Positions 11,683 to 23,173 are shown, counted from the first letter of the stretch. The stretch is DNA of 64,000 nt from Advenella kashmirensis WT001 (GCF_000219915.2 NC_017964.1:2728001-2792000), one strand, 5' to 3'. Translations and numbers: made by a program. The notes: generated by a model not told the origin, from the letters alone.

Positions 11683-13328
11683 CTAATCGTTGCCCCTGCC
11701 CCGCCGCCGCCACCGGCGCCTGCCGGCAGGTGGCTCGGCCACGGTGTTGCCCAGGCTGGCAAAGCGGATCAGCGGCAGCCTGTAGAGCCACAACAGAGCG
11801 ATCACATTCACAGCAAACACCACCATCAGGCCCGATTCGATCGCACCGACCATGTGTTCGCGTGCCACCTCCAACCAAGGCAAGGCATTCTGTCCCAGAC
11901 TGGCCATTTCCGTAATCAGCCCCGCCTGACTGTCTGTCCTGACCAGCAGTTGAGGATCGGACAAGGCCAGAACCAGCTCCGGGGAGTCGATTCTTTTTGC
12001 ATCGGCCTGAATGCCGGCCAGATAATAGTAATTGACCATCGTGCCGATAATGGCTGTTCCCAGCATACCGCCAATCATGCGGATAGACTGCACCAGCGCC
12101 GTCACAATGCCCAGATTATTGCGACCGGACAACTCCTGGCTAAAGATCGTCAGGTTGGGCATAATAAAACCCAGGCCAACACCGCCTAGGGTCATGTACA
12201 GCAAAAAGACCAGCTGCGACATATCACGATCATAAAAAACAACGCCAGCCACGGCGATTGCCGTCAATACAAAGCCGATATACAGAATCCAGTTGGGCCG
12301 GGCCAGGCGAATAACGATGCGACCGCTCAGGATACTGCCCACGGTAATGCATACCACCAGCGGCGTGACCAGCATACCAGCGTCATTTGGAGAATAGCCG
12401 AAACCGCCCTGAAGCAGTAGCGGAATATAAAACAGCATGCCGAACATCACAAAACCGGTCAATAACGACAAGGTAAACATGGTGCCCAGGCTGCGATCGC
12501 GAAAGACCTCCAGCGGCAATAGCGGAAAAGCACAACGTCGCTCCCAGCGTATCAGAACAACAAACGCCACAACGGACACGATGGAAAACACGCCTACCTG
12601 CCAGGAAACGCCATGCGTGGCAAACAGTTCCACCGCCAGTTGCAGACAGCCCAGAAACAGTGCGATTAGCACCGCCCCCTGCCAGTCCAGGCGGATTGTC
12701 TGTTCACGCTTGTAACGGATCAGCGGCAAATATTGCCAGATAAAGAACAGGCTGATCAGACCTACCGGCAGATTGACATAGAACACCGAACGCCAGCCAT
12801 AGTATTCGGTCAGAAACCTCCCAGTGAGGGACCGACGGCCGAGGCAATGCCAAAAGATGAACTGAGCAGAATCTGCCAGCGCAGGCGTACTTTGGCGTCA
12901 GGAAACAAGTCCGGTACACAGGCAAAGGCGGTGCCTACCAGCATCCCGCCACCAATGCCCTGCAAGGCCCTGGCCAGCACCAGTTGTGTCATGCTGCCGG
13001 CCATCCCGCAAAGCACTGAAGCAATGGTGAAAATAATAACGGACGCAACCACGAATGGCTTGCGTCCGTAATAGTCGCTCAAGCGACCACAGATAGGAAC
13101 AGTAATAACCGAGGCCAGCAGATAGGAAGTGCCAACCCACGCGTATAGCTCAAAACCATTGAGCTCGGCCACGATGGTAGGCAAGGCGGTGCCGACAATG
13201 GTTTGATCCAGCCCCACCAGCATGCCGACAAAACAGATGCCCAGCACCGCCATTAAAGATTGTCGAAACGGCAGCAGTCGTCCCGATGCCGATTTTTCCT
13301 CATTCACTTCGATTGTTCTGGTAACCAT
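11683..13328 (-). CDS. DHA2/EmrB-type MFS drug exporter, one frameshift
   Basis: A 14-helix major facilitator exporter of the EmrB/QacA family, about 548 residues after repair. The N-terminal half shows MLVGLDQTIVGTALPTIVAE (motif D1 of the DHA2 family) and the loop motif GRLSDYYGRKP. The frame breaks near 12812-12818, where one base is missing after PSLGG; the second frame goes on with LTEYYGWRSVFYVNLPVGL, the classic sequence at this point. The C terminus is Arg-rich. It sits between eno and kdsA, a pair usually adjacent in beta- and gammaproteobacteria, which suggests a local insertion. Substrate unknown. Confidence 0.85.
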
Positions 13329-13439
13329 ACTTCCCGTTCAAAGTAAACGCCGGCATCAACGCTCACCGGGCTATGTGTGCCGCCTGCCTGACAACGCCGC
13401 CGACCGGACAAATACTAATGTCGATGGCCAACGATGCAA

Positions 13440-14295
13440 TCAGGCGCTGAACTGGTCTTCGATAAAGCCTTGACCTTTAACAATACGATCAATATCAGTG
13501 AGTGAACGCAGCAGGCTTCCATATGCGCCAGGGGGACGGCATTGGGGCCGTCCGAGAGCGCCACGGCCGGATCCGGATGCGTTTCCATAAACAGACCGGA
13601 CACCCCCACCGCGACCGCAGCCCGCGCCAGCACAGGCACAAATTCACGCTGACCACCAGAGGACGTACCCTGCCCGCCAGGCAACTGCACCGAATGCGTC
13701 GCATCGAAAACCACCGGACATTCTGTGGCGCGCATAATGGCTAATGAACGCATATCCGAGACCAGATTGTTATAGCCGAAAGAGGCCCCGCGTTCGCAGA
13801 CCATGATATTGGCGCCATCGCCGCCAGCCGCAATGGCGGCGGCCTTGGCTTTGGCCACAACTTGCAGCATGTCGGCCGGCGCCAGAAACTGCCCTTTCTT
13901 GATATTTACCGGCTTGCCCGTAGCAGCACAGGCCGAAATAAAATCGGTCTGGCGGCACAGAAAAGCCGGCGTCTGCAATACATCAACAACGGCTGCAACG
14001 CGCTCTACCTGGGTAATATCGTGAACATCGGTCAGGACAGGCACATTCAGCTGCGCCCGGATATCGGCCAGAATCTGCAGGCCTTCGTCCATTCCCGGTC
14101 CGCGATAAGAGGTGCCCGAGCTACGATTGGCCTTGTCAAACGAACTTTTGTAGATAAATGGAATACCAAGCGTCCGGCAATATCCTGCAACGCACTTGCG
14201 GTATCGAACGCCATCTGGCGTGATTCGATCACGCATGGGCCGGCAATCAGAAAAAACGGTTTGGTCAGACCAACGTCGAAGCCGCAAAGATTCAT
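13440..14295 (-). CDS. kdsA: 3-deoxy-8-phosphooctulonate synthase (KDO8P synthase), two frameshifts
   Basis: KdsA condenses phosphoenolpyruvate with arabinose-5-phosphate to KDO-8-phosphate for lipid A-core synthesis, an essential step. The real start is the ATG at 14295 ([19 protein letters not shown]). Core motifs are intact: [44 protein letters not shown]. One base is missing near 14173 (after DIAGRL) and another near 13516 (after HMEAC), beyond which the second frame gives [19 protein letters not shown] and a stop at 13440. Restored length is 285 residues, as in E. coli. Breaks in an essential gene point to sequencing error. Confidence 0.92.
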
Positions 14296-14305
14296 GGTGA
14301 TTTCC

Positions 14306-16048
<1,743 letters not shown>

Positions 16049-16094
16049 TCAAAACAGGTCGTATAATGACTGATGTAAATATCAAGAAAAGATC

Positions 16095-16199
16095 ATGGAC
16101 CGAAAACGAAAAACCCTGCTTATGCTGCTTTGCTACGTTATTGCCTTTTTTGTGACCATTGGCCTGCTGTCCCTGTGGGCAACCACCCTATACATGTAG
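16095..16199 (+). CDS. Small single-helix membrane protein, unrecognised
   Basis: A 34-residue ORF divergent from pyrG: a basic N terminus (MDRKRK), one long hydrophobic segment (LLMLLCYVIAFFVTIGLLSL) and a short tail. An AAGAAAAG stretch precedes the ATG, only weakly like a ribosome-binding site. I do not recognise it. The charge and hydrophobicity pattern is that of a real membrane miniprotein, but the size leaves chance possible. Confidence 0.35.
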   Translation: MDRKRKTLLMLLCYVIAFFVTIGLLSLWATTLYM

Positions 16200-16216
16200 C
16201 ATTCGCGGGCAATCCG

Positions 16217-17142
16217 CTACAGGACATCTCGAATACGATTTGCCCCTGAGTTTTCCCATAGGGGTCTGCTATACCGCTGCCAGCCGATCCCGGCAAGCCC
16301 GTCAGCCTCTGAAGAGACCTGTGCCAGAACGGTGTCAAGCGCAGTCAGCAGCGGAGCACAAGCGGCATTCAGTTTGAGTGTAAGCACTGCATCAGCACGT
16401 GTTTTGCCCAACGTGATGGCCGCCACCGGCTTGCCCTGCCTGGCAGCGTCGCGCACAAAACGGTAGCCCGAATAAACCATCAGCGAGGAGCCCACCACCA
16501 GAACGGCGCTGGCCTGCGCCAGGGCCTGATAGACCGCATCAACACGGGCGCGCGGAACCGCTTCACCAAAAAACACCACGTCCGGTTTCAGGATGCCGCC
16601 ACACCGGCCGCAAGCCGGAATACGAAAGGAAGAAAAATCTGTTTCGAGATCCACGTCGCCATCCGGCGCCATGACAGCCGTCATATCCGCCCAGGCGGGA
16701 TTCTCATTGAGCAGTTGCTGCTGATAATTCAGGCGATCAAGCCTGTTGTTGCAATGCATACAGACCACACTTGCCAGAGATCCATGCAACTCCAGCAGCC
16801 GGGACTGACCAGCCTGCCGGTGCAACCCGTCAACATTCTGCGTCACCAGCAAACCTGTGTAGCCCTTGGCCTCAAGCGATCGCAAGGCCTGATGCGCCGC
16901 ATTCGGCTTACCGCCGGAAAACATCGACCATCCCACCATACTGCGTGCCCAATAGCGCTGGCGCGCCGCCTCGGTGCCATGAACTGCTGAAATGTCATGG
17001 GTGGCGGCCGCATCCACGCACCCTCAGTATCGCGGTAGGCCGGAATGCCAGAATCGGTACTGCAACCGGCGCCGGTAATCACCAACAGGCCCGCATGCTG
17101 CTGCACGAAGGCCTGCAGATCGGCAATAGCCGGCGCTTTCAT
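16217..17142 (-). CDS. Sirtuin-family NAD-dependent protein deacylase, one frameshift
   Basis: A sirtuin that would remove acyl groups from protein lysines using NAD+. N-terminal motif VITGAGCSTDSGIPAYRD, the TQNVDGLH catalytic-His motif, and the zinc site with two Cys pairs (CMHC and CGRCGG), followed by LKPDVVFFGE and VVGSSLMV. The frame breaks near 16978 (one base missing, after MTFQQFM), and the second frame continues TEAARQRYWARSMVGW. Restored length is about 308 residues; the C-terminal ~40 residues look like an extension. It shares a strand with the cupin gene 9 bp upstream. Confidence 0.88.
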
Positions 17143-17151
17143 AGGCCTGGC

Positions 17152-17541
17152 CTACTCTGTGGTCTTACCGTCAAAATGCTCTTCCTGCTCATCCTGCTTG
17201 GTGGCATGCACGACGCCATCACGGTGCTCAGGCGGGCCGTAAATGGTGTACAGACGCAGGGGCTGATCGCCGCTATTGATCACATTGTGACGCGCACCGG
17301 CAGGAACGATCACCGCGTCGTCATCCTCGATGGCATGGGTTTGTCCGTCGATCACGACTTTGCCCTTGCCCTCTTCGATGCGAAAGAACTGATCATGGCC
17401 TTCATGAACCTCTTCCCCGATTTCTTCACCCGGCTGCAGCGTCATCAAGACCAATTGCAGGTTTTTCCCCGTGTAAAGCACCTTGCGGTAAAGATCATTA
17501 TTCACGGTCAATTCTTCGATATCATCGACAAAACCTTTCAT
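17152..17541 (-). CDS. Cupin-domain protein
   Basis: A 129-residue single-domain cupin. The two metal-binding motifs are visible: GEEIGEEVHEGHDQFFRIEEG (motif 1 with His, His, Glu pattern) and PAGARHNVINSG (motif 2 His). It is annotated in many genomes simply as a cupin; the substrate is unknown. It stops 9 bp before the sirtuin start on the same strand, so the two are likely co-transcribed. Confidence 0.85.
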   Translation of the reverse strand: MKGFVDDIEELTVNNDLYRKVLYTGKNLQLVLMTLQPGEEIGEEVHEGHDQFFRIEEGKGKVVIDGQTHAIEDDDAVIVPAGARHNVINSGDQPLRLYTIYGPPEHRDGVVHATKQDEQEEHFDGKTTE

Positions 17542-17598
17542 ACGGCTTACTCCATAAAGTGAACGGATCCGAAATACGGACCCCTATCGGCCCGGGAT

Positions 17599-17997
17599 TT
17601 ACATTTCCCAGGATTGAAAAACATCGTTGACAAACTTAATTTCCAAAACCTGCTTGCCCACATCCGCCTTACCGGGGCTTAGCAGCCGGCCCGCCGAATC
17701 CACCATGGGCCCGACCACCGGCACAGCGCCAACCATATTGCCGGCCATGCTGCCAGACGACTTGCGCGCATATTTGAGTGTGGTTTCGTTATTGGAATTG
17801 CGAGTCGTGCGATCGGGTTCGCCAAAAACCTGGATGGCCTGGGCCACGGTTGTCTTGTCTTTGATCAGACTTTTATTAAGAAAGGCCGGATCAAAATAAT
17901 CGGCGTTGCCCATCAGATCGGTTTTACTGGGAACCGTGCACGCCACCAGCCCTGCACTAATCAGGCAGCCCAGCAACAACCATCGCATTCTCTTCAT
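17599..17997 (-). CDS. Putative lipoprotein with BamE/SmpA-like region
   Basis: A 132-residue lipoprotein: basic N terminus, hydrophobic stretch and a lipobox ending in Cys (SAGLVAC). A segment (VAQAIQVFGEPDRTTRNSN...TTLKYAR) resembles the BamE/SmpA-OmlA repeat in which a short helix is followed by G-x-P. A Gly/Val-rich patch (MVGAVPVVGPMVDSAG) follows. An AGGAG ribosome-binding site precedes the start. The role is not known. Confidence 0.75.
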   Translation of the reverse strand: MKRMRWLLLGCLISAGLVACTVPSKTDLMGNADYFDPAFLNKSLIKDKTTVAQAIQVFGEPDRTTRNSNNETTLKYARKSSGSMAGNMVGAVPVVGPMVDSAGRLLSPGKADVGKQVLEIKFVNDVFQSWEM

Positions 17998-18000
17998 TAT

Positions 18001-18497
18001 TTACTCCTGAACACGGCATGAACCAATCGCAGAAATCATACACCGCCTGACAATTTCTGCCATAACGGCTGCTCTTGCACCCTGTTTCTACCCAATTTAA
18101 TAAGCAGATTATCCCACAGATTTTTTACATTGACTGACAACTATGGCCACCGCCTCCTGGTATGCCATCAAATGCCTCTGGTGTGTCATAACCCACCTGT
18201 CACCAGTCGCAAGCGCTCTGGCTTCTTTCGTCCGGCAACAGGCGCTTTGCAACCAGCGACGCGCAGCGCGCTCGCAACGGCCGAGCAAAAATTTTCTGCA
18301 TGTTCGTCGGCAGCTGTGACTTTTTGCGTCGGCTTGTATCCAGGGCTTTGCCTTGCATCCAGGCAACTACTCGTAGCACAACACTCTGATTACCCAATAG
18401 CTATTGCCCCCTTCCGATATATTTTGTAACAACTATCCTTATCGAGCATGTTACATTTTAAGCTCTACTTCGTTAACAACTCGAATAAGGAGCACGT
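18001..18497. other. Intergenic region between the lipoprotein gene and the small ORF
   Basis: About 500 bp between divergent genes. Promoters for the lipoprotein (minus strand) and for the small ORF (plus strand) should lie here. I find no ORF with coding character and no convincing structure. Confidence 0.4.
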
Positions 18498-18695
18498 ATG
18501 AACATGCCATTTCGCAGACGTAAACGCAGTGTAGACCTGTCAAAAAAAGAAGGTCCGGAGTTTGACCATTGGTTAAAATCGAACGTAACGGACAAAGGAT
18601 ACAGGGATTGGTATCGAGCGGACAGATTCGCTCGTGACAAATGGCTGGACCAGATAGAAATGCAAATCCACGACGGCAAAAACACTCGCCGCTGA
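18498..18695 (+). CDS. Small basic hypothetical protein
   Basis: A 65-residue protein rich in Arg, Lys, Asp and Trp, without a signal peptide or membrane helix. The start is well supported: AAGGAG lies 7-8 bases before the ATG. The C-terminal half (DWYRADRFARDKWLDQIEMQ) looks helical and amphipathic. I do not recognise a family. It stands alone between the lipoprotein gene and tRNA-Asn. Confidence 0.55.
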   Translation: MNMPFRRRKRSVDLSKKEGPEFDHWLKSNVTDKGYRDWYRADRFARDKWLDQIEMQIHDGKNTRR

Positions 18696-18808
18696 CGAAC
18701 TGCAAACGCATACCGGGGGCGATATCAGCGCTGCAAGACATTCGGCGTGACATCGCCCCTCTTATTTCGAATCCACCCTGAGCCGCAGCGCACAAAAGCA
18801 ACCCACGC

Positions 18809-18833
18809 AAAAAAGCCACCTAAAAAGGTGGCT
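18809..18833 (-). terminator. Rho-independent terminator of tRNA-Asn
   Basis: On the minus strand AGCCACC-ttttta-GGTGGCT is followed by a run of six Ts. It lies about 30 bp beyond the 3' end of the tRNA gene. Confidence 0.8.
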
Positions 18834-18862
18834 AATTCGTTGATATTACTACAAAATTTTTG

Positions 18863-18938
18863 TGGCTCCCCGAACTGGGTTCGAACCAGTGACCTGCGGA
18901 TTAACAGTCCGTCGCTCTACCGACTGAGCTATCGGGGA
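18863..18938 (-). tRNA. tRNA-Asn (GTT)
   Basis: A 76-nt tRNA read on the minus strand with a complete cloverleaf: acceptor TCCCCGA pairing with TCGGGGA, D arm with AGCTCAGTCGGTAGAGC, anticodon GTT in CTGTTAA, T arm GGTTCGAACC and an encoded CCA end. The discriminator is G. Confidence 0.97.
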
Positions 18939-18953
18939 TCAATTAAGAAAATG

Positions 18954-18983
18954 ATTATAGCCAGAAACCGGATAGTAATGCAA
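18954..18983 (-). promoter_or_regulatory. Sigma-70 promoter of tRNA-Asn
   Basis: On the minus strand a perfect TATAAT (18954-18959) is preceded, 18 bp away, by TTGCAT (18978-18983). The predicted start lies about 10 bp before the tRNA 5' end. Confidence 0.7.
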
Positions 18984-19042
18984 GCCCTTGCCTCCTCCCC
19001 CTCTTCTTTTTTACGGAAATGTTGCATTTAGCTGACGCCCAT

Positions 19043-19072
19043 AAAAAAACACGCGACCGAAGTCGCGTGTTT
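19043..19072 (-). terminator. Rho-independent terminator of actP
   Basis: On the minus strand AAACACGCGAC-ttcg-GTCGCGTGTTT is followed by further Ts. It has an 11-bp perfect stem with a stable UUCG loop and sits 20 bp after the actP stop. Confidence 0.9.
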
Positions 19073-19092
19073 ACCGGCAATTAGCGCGATCG

Positions 19093-20809
19093 TTAATGCG
19101 CAGATGCCTTGCTGCTGCCAATACCGGTTTCCGCACGTACGCGCTGGGCGTCATATGCAGCGATATCGACTGCGGCACGCTTGCTCTTGTCGGTGACAGA
19201 GAAGAACCAGATGCCAACAAAGGCAATGACCATGGAGAACAGCGCTGGTGACTTATAAGGGAACAGCGCACTGCCCACGGGGTTGCCCAACGTCACTTCC
19301 CATACATCGGGCGAGACGATGGTCAGCGCGACCGAGGAGATCAATCCCAGGAAGCCGCCAATCACAGCGCCGCGTGTGGTCATTTTCTTCCACATAATTG
19401 ACAGGAAAAGCACCGGGAAATTGGCCGATGCCGCAATGGCAAACGCCAGCGATACCATGAAGGCCACGTTCTGTTTCTCAAACAGGATGCCCAGCAAAAT
19501 GGCCAGCACACCCAGCACGAACGTTGTGATACGCGATACCCGCAGTTCGGTGGCCGAATCGACATTACCCTTGCGGAACACCGAAGCATACAGATCATGA
19601 GACACCGCAGATGCGCCCGACAAGGTCAGCCCTGCCACCACGGCCAAAATGGTGGCAAACGCCACTGCCGAGATAAAGCCCAGGAAAATATGTCCGCCCA
19701 CGGCATCGGCCAGATGCACCGCCGCCATGTTGGCGCCGCCTATCAGGCCGCCTTTCGCATCAAGAAAATCAGGATTGGTAGACACGAAGATAATCGCACC
19801 AAAACCGATAATGAAGGTCAGCACGTAGAAGTAACCAATCCAGGTAGTGGCCCAGAATACCGATTTACGCGCTTCCTTGGCATTGGGCACCGTGAAGAAA
19901 CGCATCAGAATATGTGGCAGACCGGCAGTACCGAACATCAGGGCCATACCAAAGGAAATGGCAGAAATCGGATCCTTGATGAACGAACCCGGCCCATGAT
20001 GGATTTGCCTGCTGCTGCCGCCTCCTCTGCCGTTTTACCGGCAGCCAGTGCGCCCGCCGTCTTGACCTCGATAGCCTTGGAAAACAGCGCCTCAAAAGAG
20101 AAATTGTTCAGCTTCATTACCATGAAGGCCATGAACGACGCACCCGCGAGCAACATGACCGCCTTGATAATCTGCACCCACGTCGTAGCCGTCATCCCGC
20201 CAAACAGCACGTAGACCATCATCAGCACACCCACGATCACGACTGCGATCCAGTAATCCAGGCCGAACAGCAGTTTGATCAACTGCCCTGCACCTACCAT
20301 TTGGGCAATCAGATAAAACAACACGACGACGATGGTGCCGCAAGCGGCAAAGGTACGTACCGGCATCTGCGCAAAGCGATAGCTGGCAACATCGGCAAAG
20401 GTGAACCTGCCAGGTTGCGCAGGCGTTCAGCCATCAGGAACATAATGATAGGCCAGCCTACCAGAAAACCGATAGAGTAGATCAGGCCGTCATAACCGCT
20501 GGCCATGACCTGTGCAGCAATCCCCAGAAAAGACGCAGCAGACATATAGTCGCCCGCAATGGCCAACCCATTCTGAAAGCCGGTAATGCCGCCGCCAGCC
20601 GTATAAAAGTCCGAGGCAGATTTGGTACGGGCAGCGGCCCATTTGGTGATAAAAAGCGTCAGTCCAACAAAAACGACGAACATAATGATCGCCGTTATAT
20701 TGACCTGCTGCTTGGTGGTTTCACCAATGGCATCTGCACCATAGGCAAGAGATAAAAACAGACCGGTAAATGCAATACCGATCAGAAACCGCGACACGCC
20801 TTTATTCAT
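19093..20809 (-). CDS. actP: Cation/acetate symporter, two frameshifts
   Basis: ActP is a sodium:solute symporter (SSS family) that imports acetate and other short carboxylates. After repair it has about 572 residues. The first helices and [30 protein letters not shown] are the SSS signature; [16 protein letters not shown] follows in the third piece. One base is missing near 20410 (after ERLRNLA) and one near 19985 (after GKSIMG). The upstream DUF485 gene overlaps its start by 8 bp, the standard yjcH-actP pair; the usual acs partner is not adjacent here. Confidence 0.93.
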
Positions 20810-21122
20810 GAGTGGCCCCTACGTCGTTCAGCAAGCTGCGTTCCATTGCGTCGAATTTGGAGTTCGCAATCCAAATATAGATGCCGGTGAGTGCGATGAT
20901 CAGAATCATCAAACCAAAGCCTACGGGAATGCCCCAGGTCATGGCGCCACCGCTGATGGACTGAGCGAACAGTTGCTTGTCAAACGCAATAATGCCGATA
21001 AAGCCGACATAATAGGCAACCAGAATGATGGCGGAAAAGACCCAACCATACGTGCTGCGCATTCGCGTCATTTCCTTATACTTCGGGTTCGCCATCACCC
21101 GCTGAACGATATCCTCACTCAT
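20802..21122 (-). CDS. yjcH: DUF485 membrane protein (YjcH type)
   Basis: A 106-residue protein with two membrane helices ([17 protein letters not shown] and [20 protein letters not shown]) and the conserved [16 protein letters not shown] entry. DUF485 proteins are encoded directly before actP and are thought to assist the symporter. The 8-bp overlap with actP supports translational coupling. Confidence 0.9.
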   Translation of the reverse strand: MSEDIVQRVMANPKYKEMTRMRSTYGWVFSAIILVAYYVGFIGIIAFDKQLFAQSISGGAMTWGIPVGFGLMILIIALTGIYIWIANSKFDAMERSLLNDVGATHE

Positions 21123-21213
21123 ATCTTTCCTCCCAGAAAGTATCGTTAAATTTTGATCGTTGTTTTCAAATGCTTATCATTTATGCAGCAAACATGACCG
21201 TTTTACCTGTAGC

Positions 21214-21256
21214 CCTATGTTTCTGCAATTAGTGATATACCCTAGCAATACATAGG
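21214..21256. repeat. Spaced inverted repeat upstream of yjcH-actP
   Basis: CCTATGT (21214-21220) and ACATAGG (21250-21256) are perfect inverted heptamers about 100 bp before the yjcH start. They could be paired activator half-sites. No factor can be named from sequence alone. Confidence 0.3.
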
Positions 21257-21343
21257 TAAAGCTCATTTAAAACAGTGTCCAAATATATGTCTGCAGTTGC
21301 AGTTTATTGGCGCAATCGGCTCAGGGCGGGCCCGTCAACCGAT

Positions 21344-21361
21344 CTCACACACTATTGTGAG
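21344..21361. repeat. Perfect palindrome CTCACA-N6-TGTGAG
   Basis: Two 6-bp arms separated by 6 bp, an operator-like spacing, between actP's leader region and the small exported-protein gene. Its owner is unclear. Confidence 0.3.
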
Positions 21362-21523
21362 TATGCTCCGGGTAAAGCCAGTCGGGGTACACGGCATGAA
21401 CGCATGGCAGAATGAATTTTCAAGAGTGCAGACTTCTGACAACATTTATGACATGCCGAGCCAGCATGACCGTTACGGCCACGGCAAGCGCCGAGTATAT
21501 GAATCAGCTAATCAGTCTGGACC

Positions 21524-21904
21524 TCAATCATCATCATCGACCGGTGCTTTCACAAAGCAGGCTTTATTGGCATTGGCCTCCAGCGTCTTATATTTTTTAC
21601 TCATGCGCTTGACGTCTTTCGGATCGCGAAAGACACTGCCGCGCTCGCCTCCCAGGCGGGCATAACGGGCTGCAGTCGATATCTCGTTGAACTCGTTATA
21701 GTTTACGTTTTTGGCAATATCATCGATCACACATGAACATTTATAAAAATATTCATAATCACGATTATGTTTCTGCATGCACTCCAGCACGTACTCTACT
21801 CTGGTCGTGGTAGGAAAATCATTAGCCTGGGCGCTGGCCGGTGCTGCGCCCAGAACGGCCAGGGGTAACAGGGCGGAGAATATTTTTTTAATGGGAAATT
21901 TCAT
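21524..21904 (-). CDS. Small exported Cys-rich protein with poly-Asp tail
   Basis: A 126-residue protein with a clear Sec signal peptide (KKIFSALLPLAVLGAAPASAQA). The mature part has four cysteines (in VLECMQK, YKCSCVID and KACFVK), a RYARLGGERGSVFRD segment, and ends in four aspartates. I recall similar small proteins near PQQ-dependent alcohol dehydrogenase genes but know no assigned function. It is transcribed away from the xoxF cluster and has a very good -24/-12 promoter about 100 bp upstream (22015-22031), like xoxF and gfa. A periplasmic accessory role in methanol oxidation is an inference. Confidence 0.7.
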   Translation of the reverse strand: MKFPIKKIFSALLPLAVLGAAPASAQANDFPTTTRVEYVLECMQKHNRDYEYFYKCSCVIDDIAKNVNYNEFNEISTAARYARLGGERGSVFRDPKDVKRMSKKYKTLEANANKACFVKAPVDDDD

Positions 21905-22304
21905 GTCGTCCTACAAATCGAATAAAGCAGACTATGCACATCAAAGACGGCGCAAGCGAACCGCTGCCTGTTTTTGTTCGCTCCTCCTATTGCGCCCTCT
22001 TCCATTCTGTTGCAAGCAATTATTGTGCCACGCTCAGCCCTGAGCATTGTCCAGCGCCCTGCCCACGGATATCGCCTGCAAGGCGGCGTTGCACATCATG
22101 ACACCCGGCCGGCGACCGACGACACTGAACAACATAGACAGTCGCAGCCTTAGTAGCTTTCGACACAACAATGTCACACACTGTGCCGGTTCCTGAGCAC
22201 TACTGCAACCACGATCCACCCGTGGTTCCAGAGGCAGCGTCGCTCGCTCGGCACCAGCGCGCTGGCCTGAACTATCCAGGCGCTGCAAGCCCGGTGGGAA
22301 ATCA
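21905..22304. other. Intergenic region with a sigma-54 promoter
   Basis: 400 bp between the small exported-protein gene and the AhpD-like gene (both minus strand). It holds the -24/-12 element at 22015-22031 and an inverted repeat GACA-N6-TGTC at 22162-22175, about 130-145 bp upstream of that promoter, a fitting distance for an activator site. No ORF is convincing. Confidence 0.45.
22015..22031 (-). promoter_or_regulatory. Sigma-54 (-24/-12) promoter of the small exported protein
   Basis: Minus strand reads GTGGCACAATAATTGCT. Against the consensus TGGCACG-N4-TTGCW it matches TGGCAC and TTGCT; the GG and GC pairs are separated by exactly 10 bp. Predicted start about 100 bp before the ATG at 21904. 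Confidence 0.7.
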
Positions 22305-22605
22305 TCAGAACATATGTGTTGCGTGCGTCACCGCCCCGCCGGCACGGATCGCTGCAGCAACCAGTGCAGCTTCGGCTAGCTGGGCATCGGTTGCACCGGC
22401 CTCGCGCGCCTGCTTGGTATGTATTGCGATGCAATAAGGACATTGCGTGGTAACGGCAACAGCAAGCGCGATAATCTGTTTTTGCATGTGCACTCAAGGC
22501 GCCATCGGCAAACGCAGCCTCATCAAATGCGCGAAACGCCTGCATGGCTTGCGGCGCTGCGGCATCAAGGTCTTTCATGTGGGCAAGATGTTTCATATCA
22601 TACAT
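22305..22605 (-). CDS. AhpD-like / carboxymuconolactone decarboxylase family protein, one frameshift
   Basis: A 99-residue all-helical AhpD-like protein. The signature is complete: KQIIALAVAVTTQCPYCIAIHTKQA with the CxxC redox pair and following His. One extra A in a run of five near 22492 shifts the frame after ADGALSAHA; without it the protein is continuous. Such proteins reduce peroxides or act as general thiol-disulfide enzymes. It lies between the small exported-protein gene and xoxF. Confidence 0.8.
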
Positions 22606-22664
22606 GTCATTATCTCCCTGGGAATTTTATTTACTATTCAGACCCATCCGGGCGTGGCAGCAAC

Positions 22665-22677
22665 TGTTGCCACAACA
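22665..22677. repeat. Palindrome TGTTG-CCA-CAACA
   Basis: A perfect 5-bp inverted repeat with a 3-bp centre, 60 bp upstream of the AhpD-like start and ~380 bp upstream of the xoxF -24 box. It is operator-like, but its role is unknown. Confidence 0.3.
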
Positions 22678-23057
22678 ATGGGTCGCAATTTCAGTTGTGA
22701 TATTGATCATGTCTGTCCATTCATGCCCGGGCACTCGCAACAGTCTCGGGTTTTCAACACACACGCCATTCAAATACAACCGAGTGCTCATCATGCCAAA
22801 CACCGGCTTTGATTTCAATGAATGTTTTTCTGAGCACCGCTCATTGTCCGCTCCGCCCGTTCGCAGCCCTTCGACCCTGCGCAAAAGGCGCCTGTCCTAA
22901 AACGACACATAATGTCCTGACCTTGTTCTGCTTGCGGTACATTTGCGCACGTGTATATATGCACATGGCGACCGGTATGCGCTGCCACATCAAACCGATC
23001 GTGCCCGATACGTCGATACGCCGCCATTTACGCATGTACCGGTCATCCTCCCAAAGA

Positions 23058-23074
23058 TTGGCATGAATTGTGCT
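23058..23074 (+). promoter_or_regulatory. Sigma-54 (-24/-12) promoter of xoxF
   Basis: TTGGCATGAATTGTGCT: GG and GC are 10 bp apart, and 11 of 13 specified consensus positions match (T for C in the -24 box, G for T in the -12 box). Start would be near 23085, about 90 bp before the xoxF ATG. The -24 box TTGGCATG is identical to that before gfa. Confidence 0.65.
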
Positions 23075-23173
23075 TATAGCTCTCTATGACCATACGCATG
23101 CTGCGCGTGCTATGTTCGCGTAAGACCTTTAATTCGTGTTCTGAAATATATAACGATAACCCCGGAGGAAGAC

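Larger units (their letters stand above)
21123..21523. other. Intergenic region upstream of yjcH-actP
   Basis: 400 bp that should carry the yjcH-actP promoter. No ORF is convincing. Two inverted repeats stand out and are listed separately. Confidence 0.4.
22606..23173. other. Regulatory region upstream of xoxF
   Basis: A 568-bp gene-free stretch between divergent genes. It contains the xoxF -24/-12 promoter (23058-23074) and inverted repeats that could bind an activator: TGTTG-CCA-CAACA (22665-22677) and TGTC-N7-GACA (22893-22907, about 150 bp before the -24 box). Short ORFs here show no coding character. Confidence 0.5.
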
